Positions 52,730 through 61,709 of a stretch of 64,000 nt of DNA are shown here, piece by piece. A model generated the notes under the pieces. The model was not told the DNA's origin. It did no database searches and worked only from the letters and a program-made list of their open reading frames with translations. How positions within the stretch are numbered: the stretch's first letter is position 1; each line of letters opens with the position of its first letter. The stretch spans positions 160,658 to 224,657 of the forward strand of contig NVWU01000006.1 of the NCBI GenBank assembly GCA_002733765.1. The letters are read 5' to 3'. A program made the position numbers and the translations under genes. This stretch comes from Colwellia sp. (lineage in GTDB: Bacteria > Pseudomonadota > Gammaproteobacteria > Enterobacterales > Alteromonadaceae).

Positions 52730-55700
52730 ATGGCCAAAAACACGTTTACACCTGAATTACTTGAACAGCACTTTACCAAGAATGAATGGAAAAAAGGCAC
52801 AAGAATTTTTAATGCTAATGGCATTAAAACCTGCGCTCTTGATGGTGAAATCATTCGTGGTGTAGTTTTTAGTGAACGTTCTCGCCAAACGAGTTATTTA
52901 ACGCGGTTAGTGTTAGATGGTAAACAAGGTAATATTGCCAGTTATTGTGATTGTTATGTCGGTCGCGACTGTAAACATGGTTCAGCCCTAGCCCAATGTT
53001 TTATTCACGAGCATTTTGATCGAAATAGTATTGCAACATCAGAAAAAGTAATTAATAAATGGCTAAGCCACTTTCAAGCTCAACCAAGTAGATATCCACC
53101 CAATAGCCAACAAAAATCATTATTGTACTTTTTAAAAGCTAACAGTTATAACGAAGATGATTTTTTTACTTTAGAGATTAAATCATCTCGACTCAAAAAA
53201 AGTGGCGGATGGAGTAGCTCGCTTGGTAATGAATATTCGTTAAGTTCGTTAATTAATAGTGCTTATGCGACTAACGATGATGTTTCAGTGCTTACTGAAC
53301 TCATGCGTACTAACCAATTTGGCGATACCATTAAGTATTTTGATTTGTTTGAGCGTATTATAAATACTAATCGCTGTTTTTGGCATGCAAACGTCAACTT
53401 AGACGAAGCAATTACTTTAGGTGAGCCATTAGAGGCAGAATGGCAGTGGAAAGCACTTGATAACAATTTACATACGTTACAGCTTGTTTTAATGCAGCCT
53501 TCAAGCAGTATTCGTATTATCAAAGCACAACCACTTTGTTATTACGATGAACAACAAAATTGCTTTGGAAAAATTAATACCAATACACAATGTAATTTTG
53601 AAGCCGACTTACTCAATTCACCAATTTTTGAAGAAGATAAATTACCTTGGGTATTAAATAAGCTATCGATGTCGTTAGGTGAAGCGGTGCAGCGTTTGCC
53701 TAAACCCAAAACAAAATACTCTCAATCGTTAACAAAACCTGATGTGTATTTGCACTTTTCTACGCCTTTAGAGTCCAATCCTCAAACAGGTTTTGTGAAG
53801 GTTAATTTTTCTTATCAAGGCAGTTTAGTTAATCCGCATAATGAAAGTGCTACAATTATGCCATCAACGCTAACCGATGATGATAGCTCTAGCGATGACT
53901 CAAACGAAGTAAAACTTTATCGAGATTTAACCTTTGAACAAACGGTTATTGATAAACTGACCACGTTAAAATTTATCACTCAGCCTAAACCTAAACGTTA
54001 CACTTTTACCAATGAAGACTATCTAAATAGAGATAAAGACCCTAAATATTCAATGCTGATGCAAGGTCGCTATGCTTGGCATCACTTTTTGCATCAAGAA
54101 TTACAATTACTTAAAAATCTGGGCTGGAATATTAGTTTTTCTGATAATTTCTACTTTAAAGCGCTACCAACCGATAGCATATTTGATGCTGAAGTCATTG
54201 AAACCGATGACCACGATTTTTTCTCATTAGGGTTAAACTTAACCATTGATGGGAAAAAAATGCCTGCGTTTCCTATTTTACTTGGTGCTATTGAACAGTT
54301 ACCTAAATCAGCATTACTTAATCGCGAAAAAGAACAACTTATTTCTCCTGATTCACCTATCTATGTTGATCTAGACAATGGTGAATTTGTTGCCTTACGT
54401 TATCAAAGTGTACAGCCAATATTAAAACAATTTATTGAACTGTTTATGCCCAATGCCTTAAATAAAGATGGCACCATGAAGCTATCGCGTTTTCAAGGGC
54501 ATCAAACGTTATCGATGTTAGATGACCAAGGGTTGATAGCAACAGGTACGAATAAGTTAAGAGTGTTAGCTGATAAGCTGAAAGACTTTCAAAAAGTGAC
54601 CACTGTTGCTGTACCTAAGGGCTTAAACGCAACCTTAAGAACTTATCAGCATCAAGGACTAAACTGGTTACAGTTTTTACGGGAATATCAATTAAACGGT
54701 ATTTTGGCTGATGACATGGGGTTAGGTAAGACCATTCAAACCTTGGCGCACTTATTAATTGAAAAACAACAAGGCCGACTTAATAAACCGGTATTAATTG
54801 TTGCCCCCACCAGTGTTATTTTTAACTGGGCCAATGAAATAGAAAAGTTTACCCCACAACTTTCTTATCAAGTATTACACGGCAGCAAACGTCATCAGTA
54901 CTTCGGCTGTCTTGAAAGACTTGAAGGTGGTAAAAATCAAGTTGACATCATCATTACCAGTTATGCGTTAATTACTAAAGATTTAGCGTATTATAATGAA
55001 CAAAAATTTTATTACCTTGTACTTGATGAAGCTCACTATATAAAGAATACTAAAACTAAATTATACCAAGCATTTCTATCACTAAAAGCGCAGCATAAAT
55101 TGTGTTTAACAGGCACACCGATGGAAAATCATTTAGGCGAGTTTTGGGCACAATTTAATTTTTTACTACCCGGATTTTTAGGCGGACAAAGACAGTTTAC
55201 TAAACTCTTTAGAACTCCTATCGAAAAGCACGGTGAGCTAGAACGTAAACAATTATTGAACCAGCGTATTAAACCGTTTATTTTACGTAGAACCAAAGAT
55301 AAAATAGCTACTGAGCTACCGCCGAAAACTGAAATAATTCAAAAATTGCGTATTGAAGGTAAACAAGCTGAATTATATGAATCAGTGCGTTTAGCGATGG
55401 ATAGTCGTTTAAAAGATATTATTGCTGATAAAGGGTTAAAACGTAGTCAGATAGAAGTATTAGATGCGTTATTAAAACTAAGACAAGTATGTAACCACCC
55501 TAAGCTATTATCACTTGAAGGGGCTAAAAAAGTAGAGCAATCAGCTAAACTTGATTATTTAATGGAAACGCTGCCAGAGCAAATTGATGAAGGCCGTAAA
55601 GTATTAATTTTTTCACAATTTACCAGTATGCTTGCTTTGATAGAAGAAGAGTTAGTAGGCGCGGGTATTGGTTTTGTTAAATTAACGGGATCAACCACTA

Positions 55701-56056
55701 ATAGGCAAGCGGTAGTTGATAAGTTTCAACGAGGTGAAGTACCAGTATTTTTAATTAGTTTGCGTGCAGGTGGCGTAGGCTTAAACTTAACAGCAGCCGA
55801 TACCGTTATTCACTTTGATCCCTGGTGGAACCCTGCGGTAGAAAACCAAGCCACTGACAGAGCTTATCGTATTGGGCAAGACAAACCTGTTTTTGTTTAC
55901 AAATATATTATTGAAAATTCAATAGAAGAGAAAATTCAAAAAATACAACAAAACAAAGCCGCACTAGCAAAAGCATTATTATCTGAAGAAGTGAGTGATA
56001 GTAAACTGAGTTTAACGGATGATATTTTAGGCTCGCTGCTGGCACCACTAAGCTAG
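52730..56056 (+). CDS. SWIM zinc-finger SNF2-family helicase
   Basis: A 1108-residue SWI2/SNF2-type DNA translocase. A SWIM zinc finger (CDCYVGRDCKHGSAL, about residues 70-86) lies at the N-terminus. The helicase core occupies about 630-1090: ADDMGLGKTIQT (Walker A), LVLDEAHYIKN (DEAH box), CLTGTPMENHLGEFW, and QATDRAYRIGQ (motif VI). It resembles the stand-alone bacterial HepA/RapA-like ATPases that displace proteins from DNA; a precise role is not known. Confidence 0.92.
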   Translation: MAKNTFTPELLEQHFTKNEWKKGTRIFNANGIKTCALDGEIIRGVVFSERSRQTSYLTRLVLDGKQGNIASYCDCYVGRDCKHGSALAQCFIHEHFDRNSIATSEKVINKWLSHFQAQPSRYPPNSQQKSLLYFLKANSYNEDDFFTLEIKSSRLKKSGGWSSSLGNEYSLSSLINSAYATNDDVSVLTELMRTNQFGDTIKYFDLFERIINTNRCFWHANVNLDEAITLGEPLEAEWQWKALDNNLHTLQLVLMQPSSSIRIIKAQPLCYYDEQQNCFGKINTNTQCNFEADLLNSPIFEEDKLPWVLNKLSMSLGEAVQRLPKPKTKYSQSLTKPDVYLHFSTPLESNPQTGFVKVNFSYQGSLVNPHNESATIMPSTLTDDDSSSDDSNEVKLYRDLTFEQTVIDKLTTLKFITQPKPKRYTFTNEDYLNRDKDPKYSMLMQGRYAWHHFLHQELQLLKNLGWNISFSDNFYFKALPTDSIFDAEVIETDDHDFFSLGLNLTIDGKKMPAFPILLGAIEQLPKSALLNREKEQLISPDSPIYVDLDNGEFVALRYQSVQPILKQFIELFMPNALNKDGTMKLSRFQGHQTLSMLDDQGLIATGTNKLRVLADKLKDFQKVTTVAVPKGLNATLRTYQHQGLNWLQFLREYQLNGILADDMGLGKTIQTLAHLLIEKQQGRLNKPVLIVAPTSVIFNWANEIEKFTPQLSYQVLHGSKRHQYFGCLERLEGGKNQVDIIITSYALITKDLAYYNEQKFYYLVLDEAHYIKNTKTKLYQAFLSLKAQHKLCLTGTPMENHLGEFWAQFNFLLPGFLGGQRQFTKLFRTPIEKHGELERKQLLNQRIKPFILRRTKDKIATELPPKTEIIQKLRIEGKQAELYESVRLAMDSRLKDIIADKGLKRSQIEVLDALLKLRQVCNHPKLLSLEGAKKVEQSAKLDYLMETLPEQIDEGRKVLIFSQFTSMLALIEEELVGAGIGFVKLTGSTTNRQAVVDKFQRGEVPVFLISLRAGGVGLNLTAADTVIHFDPWWNPAVENQATDRAYRIGQDKPVFVYKYIIENSIEEKIQKIQQNKAALAKALLSEEVSDSKLSLTDDILGSLLAPLS

Positions 56057-56167
56057 TATAAAAATAACTCTCTTATAATAATACTGGTTAACTGCCTATT
56101 CTAATCCTTATGAGGATAGCGTAGGCAGATGATAAATAAAAACGACCATTAAACGATTGTCAGTTAT

Positions 56168-57604
56168 TTATTTAGACGTAACAACACGGTTTTTTCCTGT
56201 TCTTTTTGCTTGGTACAAAGCATCGTCAGCTCGTTTGAATAGTGACGTAGCATCTTCATTATCTATTGCCTGAGTCACGCCTAAACTAACCGTTACTTTC
56301 TGTTTAGCGTGTTTAAGTAAACTAGTGCTGTTTTCAATGTTTTTTCTTAACTGTTCAGCAATTAATTGAGCACCTTCAATCGGTGTATCAATTAATAAAA
56401 TAATAAACTCTTCACCACCCCAGCGTGCAATAAAGTCGGTATGTCTTATCGTTGATTTTAATGTAGTCGCGATATTAATTAAGACATGATCACCCACATC
56501 ATGGCCTTGCATATCATTGATCATTTTAAAGTCATCAACATCAACAAAAATAAGTGACAAAGGTTTATGGTGGCGTGCTTTAAGTGAAATAAAGTGCTCT
56601 AGTTGGCTATAAAATGTTCGTCTATTAGGTAAGTCTGTCAGGGTATCATTACTGGCGAGATAATTGAGTTTACTGTGAATGTTTTTTACATATAAAAGAA
56701 CTATTGTGGTAATAAGTAAGGTGATTAGTAAGGAGATTAGGAGATTAAAATAAAACGCATCTCTAACAGATTGAGTAAAGTTGTCCACTTTAGCTTCTAC
56801 CAGTAAATAAAGATCTAACTCTACAATGTACTTTGTCGTTAATAAATACGATTCGCCTGATTGAGTATACTCAAATAACTGTCTTTCTTTACTGGTTATA
56901 TCAGGTATTAATTTTTTTAATTCTGGCAGATCACTAAGCTGTTTAAGCTCATTTACTCCGTGCTCAGCAATAAGAACTTTACCTGATTCATTAATAAAAA
57001 AAACATTAAAGTTATAACGTTGACGAAAATATTTGAGCATATCATTAATGTAAGATGTTTTTAATCCAATACCTGTTGCGCCAATCATGTGAAATTCATC
57101 ATCATATATTTTATGATTAATAAACATGATTAAGGATTGCCCCATAAACTTGTTGTAATCAATATTAATTTCACTCATTTCAGGGTTATCTTTAAAATTA
57201 AAGTACCAAGCGTTGTTTTTATCATTCAAGGATATTTTTTCTAACAGTCCGTTGGATGTGTAATAGTTTTGACTTTTTTCTGATACAAGGAAAGTGGTAA
57301 ACATCTGGTATTTATTTTTGATGGTATCTAAGTATTCGGTTATTTGCTTAACATCATTTTCTTCATGAGCAAGCCAGTCTTTCATGAAAGTATCATGAGA
57401 CATCATAGAGGAAATTAAATTGGGTTCTATGATCTGTTTTTGAATTTCAGTGTATATATTATCAATCGTTAACGGCAATGAACTATCTTTTAACTGTTTT
57501 CGAGTTGAGTCCATCGATTCAACATAATTAATGAGCGTTAAGCTAGTTGATAAAGTAAAGAGTAATGCGGTAATAATAAAAACAATTCGATAATCAAAGC
57601 GCAT
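56168..57604 (-). CDS. Membrane-bound diguanylate cyclase with periplasmic sensor
   Basis: A 478-residue enzyme that makes cyclic-di-GMP. Two membrane spans (about residues 8-26 and 285-306) enclose a periplasmic sensor of the Cache type (about 30-280; AWYFNFKDNPEMSEINI is Cache-like). The GGDEF domain (about 315-475) has an active WGGEEF motif and an RHTD inhibitory-site motif. No EAL domain. A small-molecule ligand such as an amino acid is likely but not identifiable. Confidence 0.92.
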   Translation of the reverse strand: MRFDYRIVFIITALLFTLSTSLTLINYVESMDSTRKQLKDSSLPLTIDNIYTEIQKQIIEPNLISSMMSHDTFMKDWLAHEENDVKQITEYLDTIKNKYQMFTTFLVSEKSQNYYTSNGLLEKISLNDKNNAWYFNFKDNPEMSEINIDYNKFMGQSLIMFINHKIYDDEFHMIGATGIGLKTSYINDMLKYFRQRYNFNVFFINESGKVLIAEHGVNELKQLSDLPELKKLIPDITSKERQLFEYTQSGESYLLTTKYIVELDLYLLVEAKVDNFTQSVRDAFYFNLLISLLITLLITTIVLLYVKNIHSKLNYLASNDTLTDLPNRRTFYSQLEHFISLKARHHKPLSLIFVDVDDFKMINDMQGHDVGDHVLINIATTLKSTIRHTDFIARWGGEEFIILLIDTPIEGAQLIAEQLRKNIENSTSLLKHAKQKVTVSLGVTQAIDNEDATSLFKRADDALYQAKRTGKNRVVTSK

Positions 57605-57660
57605 AAGTACTCTATTTTTTATATTGTTAATTGCCTAGTTATATTAACAATATAAAAGAA

Positions 57661-57759
57661 TTCAGCGAAAATTAAAAGGCTAGGCAAGGCATTGATTGAA
57701 AAGAATAGTTATTCTTTATTATCTATATCAATAACGCAGCATAAAATGTTTCTAAACCA
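57661..57759 (-). repeat. Family A repeat, reverse orientation
   Basis: The reverse complement reads GGTTTAGAAAC..., TGCGTTATTGATATAGAT, TCAATCAATGCCTTGCC and CCTTTTAATTTTCGCTG, the internal blocks of family A in order. It lies in the 345-bp gap between two GGDEF genes, which has no gene. Confidence 0.65.
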
Positions 57760-57949
57760 GCCCTACGGGGATGTCTGAGTAAATCATACTATTCGTTGCA
57801 TCTATTTTTAAGGGAATTACCCTTAATAAAAAGATGCGCCTTGATCATGAATCGCTCAGGGATCCTGAAACTCACATTTTGAAATATCATGGGGATATGC
57901 CTTTTAAACTCACCCTGAAACTCGAATGTTGAGCTGACTTAGGTATGCA

Positions 57950-58840
57950 CTAATTCACTACGGCTAACTGATAATTACCTTTACCACTATTTTTTACTTG
58001 ATACAGTGCTGCATCAGCTTGTTTGATCATATCTTCAGATGTACACCCACTAGAAGATGATAGTGCAATACCAATGCTAATCCCTATCGTGAGGCTTTTA
58101 TTATCAATAATAAAAGCTTCACGAAATTGTGCTAGAATTTTATTTACGAGTCTCTTTAAGGACTCTGTAGAAGAAATATTCTCTAATATGACAGAAAACT
58201 CATCACCACCAACTCTCGCAATTACATCACTTTTTCGAAAATTATTCTTTAATTTTTCAGCCACTTTTTTTAATAGTATGTCTCCCGTAGGGTGACCATA
58301 GCTATCGTTAATCTGTTTAAAACCATCTAAGTCCAGCATCAAAAATGCCAGGGTAAAGTTTTCTCTGTGCTGTCGTAAGAGCGAATGTTCCAGACTTTTC
58401 ATTAACGAATATCGATTATCTAACCCTGTTAAACTATCGGTTAATGCTAGCTGCTCAAGTGATTTTTCAGCTTTTTTTCGCTCAGTAATATCAAGTATTG
58501 AACCTACAATGCCAGCATTACATCCATCTTCAGTTTTAAAGTAAGCTTTATGAAACATAACATCATGAGTTGAACCATCAGCATAATTTACCTTAGTTTC
58601 ATAAATTTGCGTACCTTTACTATCAAATAGTGCTTTATCTGCTTCGTAATAAATTTTAGCTAAGTTATCATCAAAAAGTTCAAAAACACTTTTACCAATT
58701 AATTGATCACGTCTTAAGCCAATATATTCCTCAAAGGCTTTATTGCAACCTAAGTATCGACCTTCTGAATCTTTATAAAAAATAGGGGTTGGTGCCGCAT
58801 TAATAACTGCTTGCAGAAAGCCATTATCACTATATATCAT
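57950..58840 (-). CDS. PAS-GGDEF diguanylate cyclase
   Basis: A 296-residue soluble enzyme. A PAS domain (about residues 5-125; FYKDSEGRYLGCNKAFEEYIG) is followed by GGDEF (about 130-296) with VGGDEF and an RKSD inhibitory-site motif, so product inhibition is expected. It lies 345 bp upstream of the membrane diguanylate cyclase on the same strand; the repeat between them suggests separate transcription. Confidence 0.92.
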   Translation of the reverse strand: MIYSDNGFLQAVINAAPTPIFYKDSEGRYLGCNKAFEEYIGLRRDQLIGKSVFELFDDNLAKIYYEADKALFDSKGTQIYETKVNYADGSTHDVMFHKAYFKTEDGCNAGIVGSILDITERKKAEKSLEQLALTDSLTGLDNRYSLMKSLEHSLLRQHRENFTLAFLMLDLDGFKQINDSYGHPTGDILLKKVAEKLKNNFRKSDVIARVGGDEFSVILENISSTESLKRLVNKILAQFREAFIIDNKSLTIGISIGIALSSSSGCTSEDMIKQADAALYQVKNSGKGNYQLAVVN

Positions 58841-59260
58841 GAAAGTATCTCATTATTTTGAATAAACTATTATTGAATTGACAAAGCTAATTTAGGTTGA
58901 TGGATAAGCATCAGTCCAATGTGCAGAATTTTGACGATTAATATTAACTGATAACGTTGATTTTAATACATCAAGCCGTTCAAACTAATCGCTGTAAAAA
59001 CTATTCCTGACACAGGCTGAAGAAAAGTAATATCCCTGCCGATAAAGACATCCTGATTCAAGGAGTAGCTTCATTTATTTATCTGTTTCAATACCTTCGG
59101 TTATTTCAATAAAAATATTCTTCCCTGATAACTGATTTATATAGCTAACCCCGATTATTCCGCCAGTGGAATTGAACTAAGCCAAGTATTTAGGCACATA
59201 TAATATGCCTAAACAGACAAGCGGTATGATGTTATAGCATTACAACGCAGCAATTTATAG
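58841..59260. other. Intergenic region, no gene found
   Basis: 420 bp between the PAS-GGDEF gene and the PhnA-like gene. The only structure seen is a hairpin, TTTAGGCA (59189-59196) with TGCCTAAA (59206-59213), probably the terminator of the PhnA-like gene on the minus strand. Confidence 0.5.
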
Positions 59261-59830
59261 CTATGCTTTTTTCAAGTAAGCCGCAACCAAAACAATGCGC
59301 GTTCCGTTTACCTTACCTTCAATGTGATCTGGGTTGTCAGTTAAGGAAATACCACGTACCATCGTGCCTTGCTTCGCAGTAAAGTTAGCACCTTTGACTT
59401 TTAAGTCTTTGATCAAAGTAACATTATCACCATCTTGTAAGTTTGCACCATTACTATCTCTGGTTGGGCCATTAGTTTGTTCTGCTGCGATGCCCTGCTC
59501 CGCCCAAGTTCTTACGTCATCTTCTAGATAAATTATTTCTAGTGCATCTTGCGCCCAACTCTCTGTTGAGAGTTTATGCAACATACGATACGAGATTACT
59601 TGCACAGCAGGCTCTTGATTCCACATACTATCATTTAAACAACGCCAATGATTTACCTCTAACTCACTATTACCTTCAATTTGAGATTGACAATTTTGGC
59701 AAATATAAACACATTGCTGCGCGCTTAAGTCGCTTGTTGGCGGTACAGGAAATACCGATAAACTATTGGTTGCTGTGCAAAGTTCACAGCTGTTATTACT
59801 GCGTTGTTGTAATGCTTGTTCGGTTGCCAT
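59261..59830 (-). CDS. PhnA/YjdM-like zinc-ribbon protein
   Basis: A 189-residue protein of the PhnA family. An N-terminal zinc ribbon (CELCTA and CQNCQ) and the characteristic C-terminal beta domain TRDSNGANLQDGDNVTLIKD, VKGANFTAKQGTMVRGI are clear. Despite the name, the family is not required for phosphonate use and its function is unsettled. Length is longer than E. coli YjdM (111) because of the middle region, as in other marine members. Confidence 0.88.
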   Translation of the reverse strand: MATEQALQQRSNNSCELCTATNSLSVFPVPPTSDLSAQQCVYICQNCQSQIEGNSELEVNHWRCLNDSMWNQEPAVQVISYRMLHKLSTESWAQDALEIIYLEDDVRTWAEQGIAAEQTNGPTRDSNGANLQDGDNVTLIKDLKVKGANFTAKQGTMVRGISLTDNPDHIEGKVNGTRIVLVAAYLKKA

Positions 59831-60472
59831 GATTATTCCTAATTAAAAACAAAACTTGCCTATGGTGATCAATCAAGAAAGTATTCGAAGATGATGTTAT
59901 CAATAAGATCCTGACTAAAGTGCATAAGCACGAAAAAATACAAGTAAATTGTAATAACACGATTATAACATGCTATTTATCCTCAATAAATGCCCTATAA
60001 TCGCTAATATATAGACAAGTTATCACTTCAATGATGGAAAATCAGTATCTACTTGATTGGTACTCTTGGTACTGCTTTTGTTACAGCATAATTAAACTTT
60101 AAATTTGGCATAGATAAAGATATTGCGATGCAGGTAGTTGCTATTAGGTTTATGATTAGCGTAATACAAGATTCAGCTAAAACTGCACTTAATAGCTCTA
60201 CTGATGTGGTATTTTCAGCAACAGCTTCGCTGTCATTTAGCGAAATAAACATTAAGTGATGAATTTAATAACTTACTTCTTTTTCTACTGAAATATAAAT
60301 AATATTTCCAAGTAACAGCAATGCTAGGCTAAGGTTAACTAAATAAAAGTACACTATGTAAAGCGCTGTATACAAAAGAAAATTTAGGAAAAAGTGTCAG
60401 TAATATTTACATTTATTTATTACTTTTTTTTCTGTTTTTTTTATATCAATAAAAAACAACAACTTAGCGATC
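59831..60472. other. Intergenic region without a confident gene
   Basis: About 640 bp. A 67-codon frame on the minus strand (60049-60252) contains one hydrophobic stretch but lacks a ribosome-binding site and any family resemblance; I do not call it a gene. No repeat or terminator stands out. Confidence 0.4.
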
Positions 60473-60487
60473 TGGCACATAATTTGC
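60473..60487 (+). promoter_or_regulatory. Sigma-54 promoter of a PEP-CTERM gene
   Basis: TGGCAC-ATAAT-TTGC matches the -24/-12 consensus TGGCAC-N5-TTGC exactly. It is 139 bp upstream of the PEP-CTERM ATG at 60626, giving a leader of roughly 125 nt. PEP-CTERM genes in several bacteria are known to be controlled by the PrsK/PrsR pair with RpoN. Confidence 0.75.
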
Positions 60488-60625
60488 CTTTAAGCATGTA
60501 GTTTGGTTTTATTTGAAATAGTAAATTGATATGCTATTGAATAATAGCAAATAAATAAACAATGAACTCTAACTGATAGTGATTCTTCAAGAATTACATC
60601 TTAACAATATAAATATGGATATAAA

Positions 60626-61312
60626 ATGAAAAAAATACTAACTACAGCCTTATTATTAGCAGCAAGCTCAACAGCATTTGCTGGTATAATAACCGTAGAA
60701 AAAGAAGCATTCTTTGGTGTTCAAGGTTCAGTAATTGATACGACTATCGGTTTTGGCTTACATGAAACAGTTACTATTGATGCTTTTGATGCCCTGCTAG
60801 GCACCTTAACTGGTGTTGATATTAAAGTATTTGCTCAAATTGATTCTACTGGTCATTCTACTAACACTTCTGGTTTAGCTGGTCAAAGTCAATATAACTT
60901 TTTATTAACAAGTGATTGGGACGTAACTTCAAGTGTAGATTCTTACGTGTTCCACGATTCAGGCCTCTTATTTAGTGAATTTGATGGAAATCATGAAGTT
61001 AATGAAGTTTTTGATTTCGGTCAACTTACTAGTTTTCAACAAGGTACTCTTACTGCTTCTGATATTTCTATGTTCTTAAATGATGTTGACTTTACATTTA
61101 ACGTTACCGCTGCAAGCTCTTTCATTAATGTGACTTCTGGTGGTAGTGCTGTATTTGAAAACGTCATAGATTCTGCTTCATGGGGCAGAGTTGAAGTAAC
61201 TTATACATATGATGATATTGTTACTTCAGTTCCAGAGCCTACTTCTTTAGCTATTTTAGGTTTAGGCCTTGCTGGTTTTGCATTAAGCCGTAAAACTAAA
61301 AAATCAACTTAA
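60626..61312 (+). CDS. PEP-CTERM protein, choice-of-anchor E type
   Basis: A 228-residue exported protein with a signal peptide (MKKILTTALLLAASSTAFAG), a beta-rich body with the LGTLTGVDIKVFAQI segment typical of choice-of-anchor E proteins, and the tag VPEPTS followed by a hydrophobic stretch and SRKTKKST. Expression is probably RpoN-dependent because of the upstream -24/-12 element. A strong terminator follows. Confidence 0.9.
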   Translation: MKKILTTALLLAASSTAFAGIITVEKEAFFGVQGSVIDTTIGFGLHETVTIDAFDALLGTLTGVDIKVFAQIDSTGHSTNTSGLAGQSQYNFLLTSDWDVTSSVDSYVFHDSGLLFSEFDGNHEVNEVFDFGQLTSFQQGTLTASDISMFLNDVDFTFNVTAASSFINVTSGGSAVFENVIDSASWGRVEVTYTYDDIVTSVPEPTSLAILGLGLAGFALSRKTKKST

Positions 61313-61370
61313 TATTAGTTAAACTAACATTAAGCTAGTGTTTTCTATTTAGTTATTAGGGGAACATTTC

Positions 61371-61401
61371 AAAAGCATCATTATTTCATGGTGCTTTTTT
61401 A
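61371..61401 (+). terminator. Rho-independent terminator of the PEP-CTERM gene
   Basis: AAAGCATCA and TGGTGCTTT (one G-T pair) flank a 9-nt loop and are followed by TTT, 60 bp after the stop. Confidence 0.75.
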
Positions 61402-61493
61402 TGCCTAAAATTTGATATTTGATAAGAAGCATAGGAAATAAAGAGACATTAACGCTTTAGCATCTTATTTTCTATAATACTTTGATTATTGTT

Positions 61494-61667
61494 TTAAGGT
61501 TTTACTACAAGCTCTTCAGATATTTCAACGTACACAGAATTGTCATTAATTTTGTTCTTTTCAATTAATGCTCGTGGCCTATCTGTGTGGGCTTCAATAT
61601 GTAAATTGATGCATGTGAGGTTTTCTAAAAAATCATCTAATAGAAAAATAATTAACTGATGAAGTGA
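61494..61667 (-). other. Coding-like remnant after tilS
   Basis: A 57-codon open stretch on the minus strand without a normal start: LDDFLENLTCINLHIEAHTD, then RPRALIEKNKINDNSVYVEI and SEELVVKP before TAA. Its composition looks like protein. It begins about 40 bp after the tilS stop and may be the end of a lost gene; family not recognised. Confidence 0.3.
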
Positions 61668-61709
61668 TTAGTTGATCGCTAACATATACTCAGCAATAAG
61701 TAGTATTAT

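Noticed and set aside
52521-52865. 114-codon plus-strand frame before the SNF2 gene
   Set aside because: Its last third overlaps the start of the helicase in another frame, its start is TTG without a ribosome site, and no family is recognised.
60049-60252. 67-codon minus-strand frame with one hydrophobic stretch
   Set aside because: No ribosome-binding site and no resemblance to known small proteins; could be chance in AT-rich DNA.
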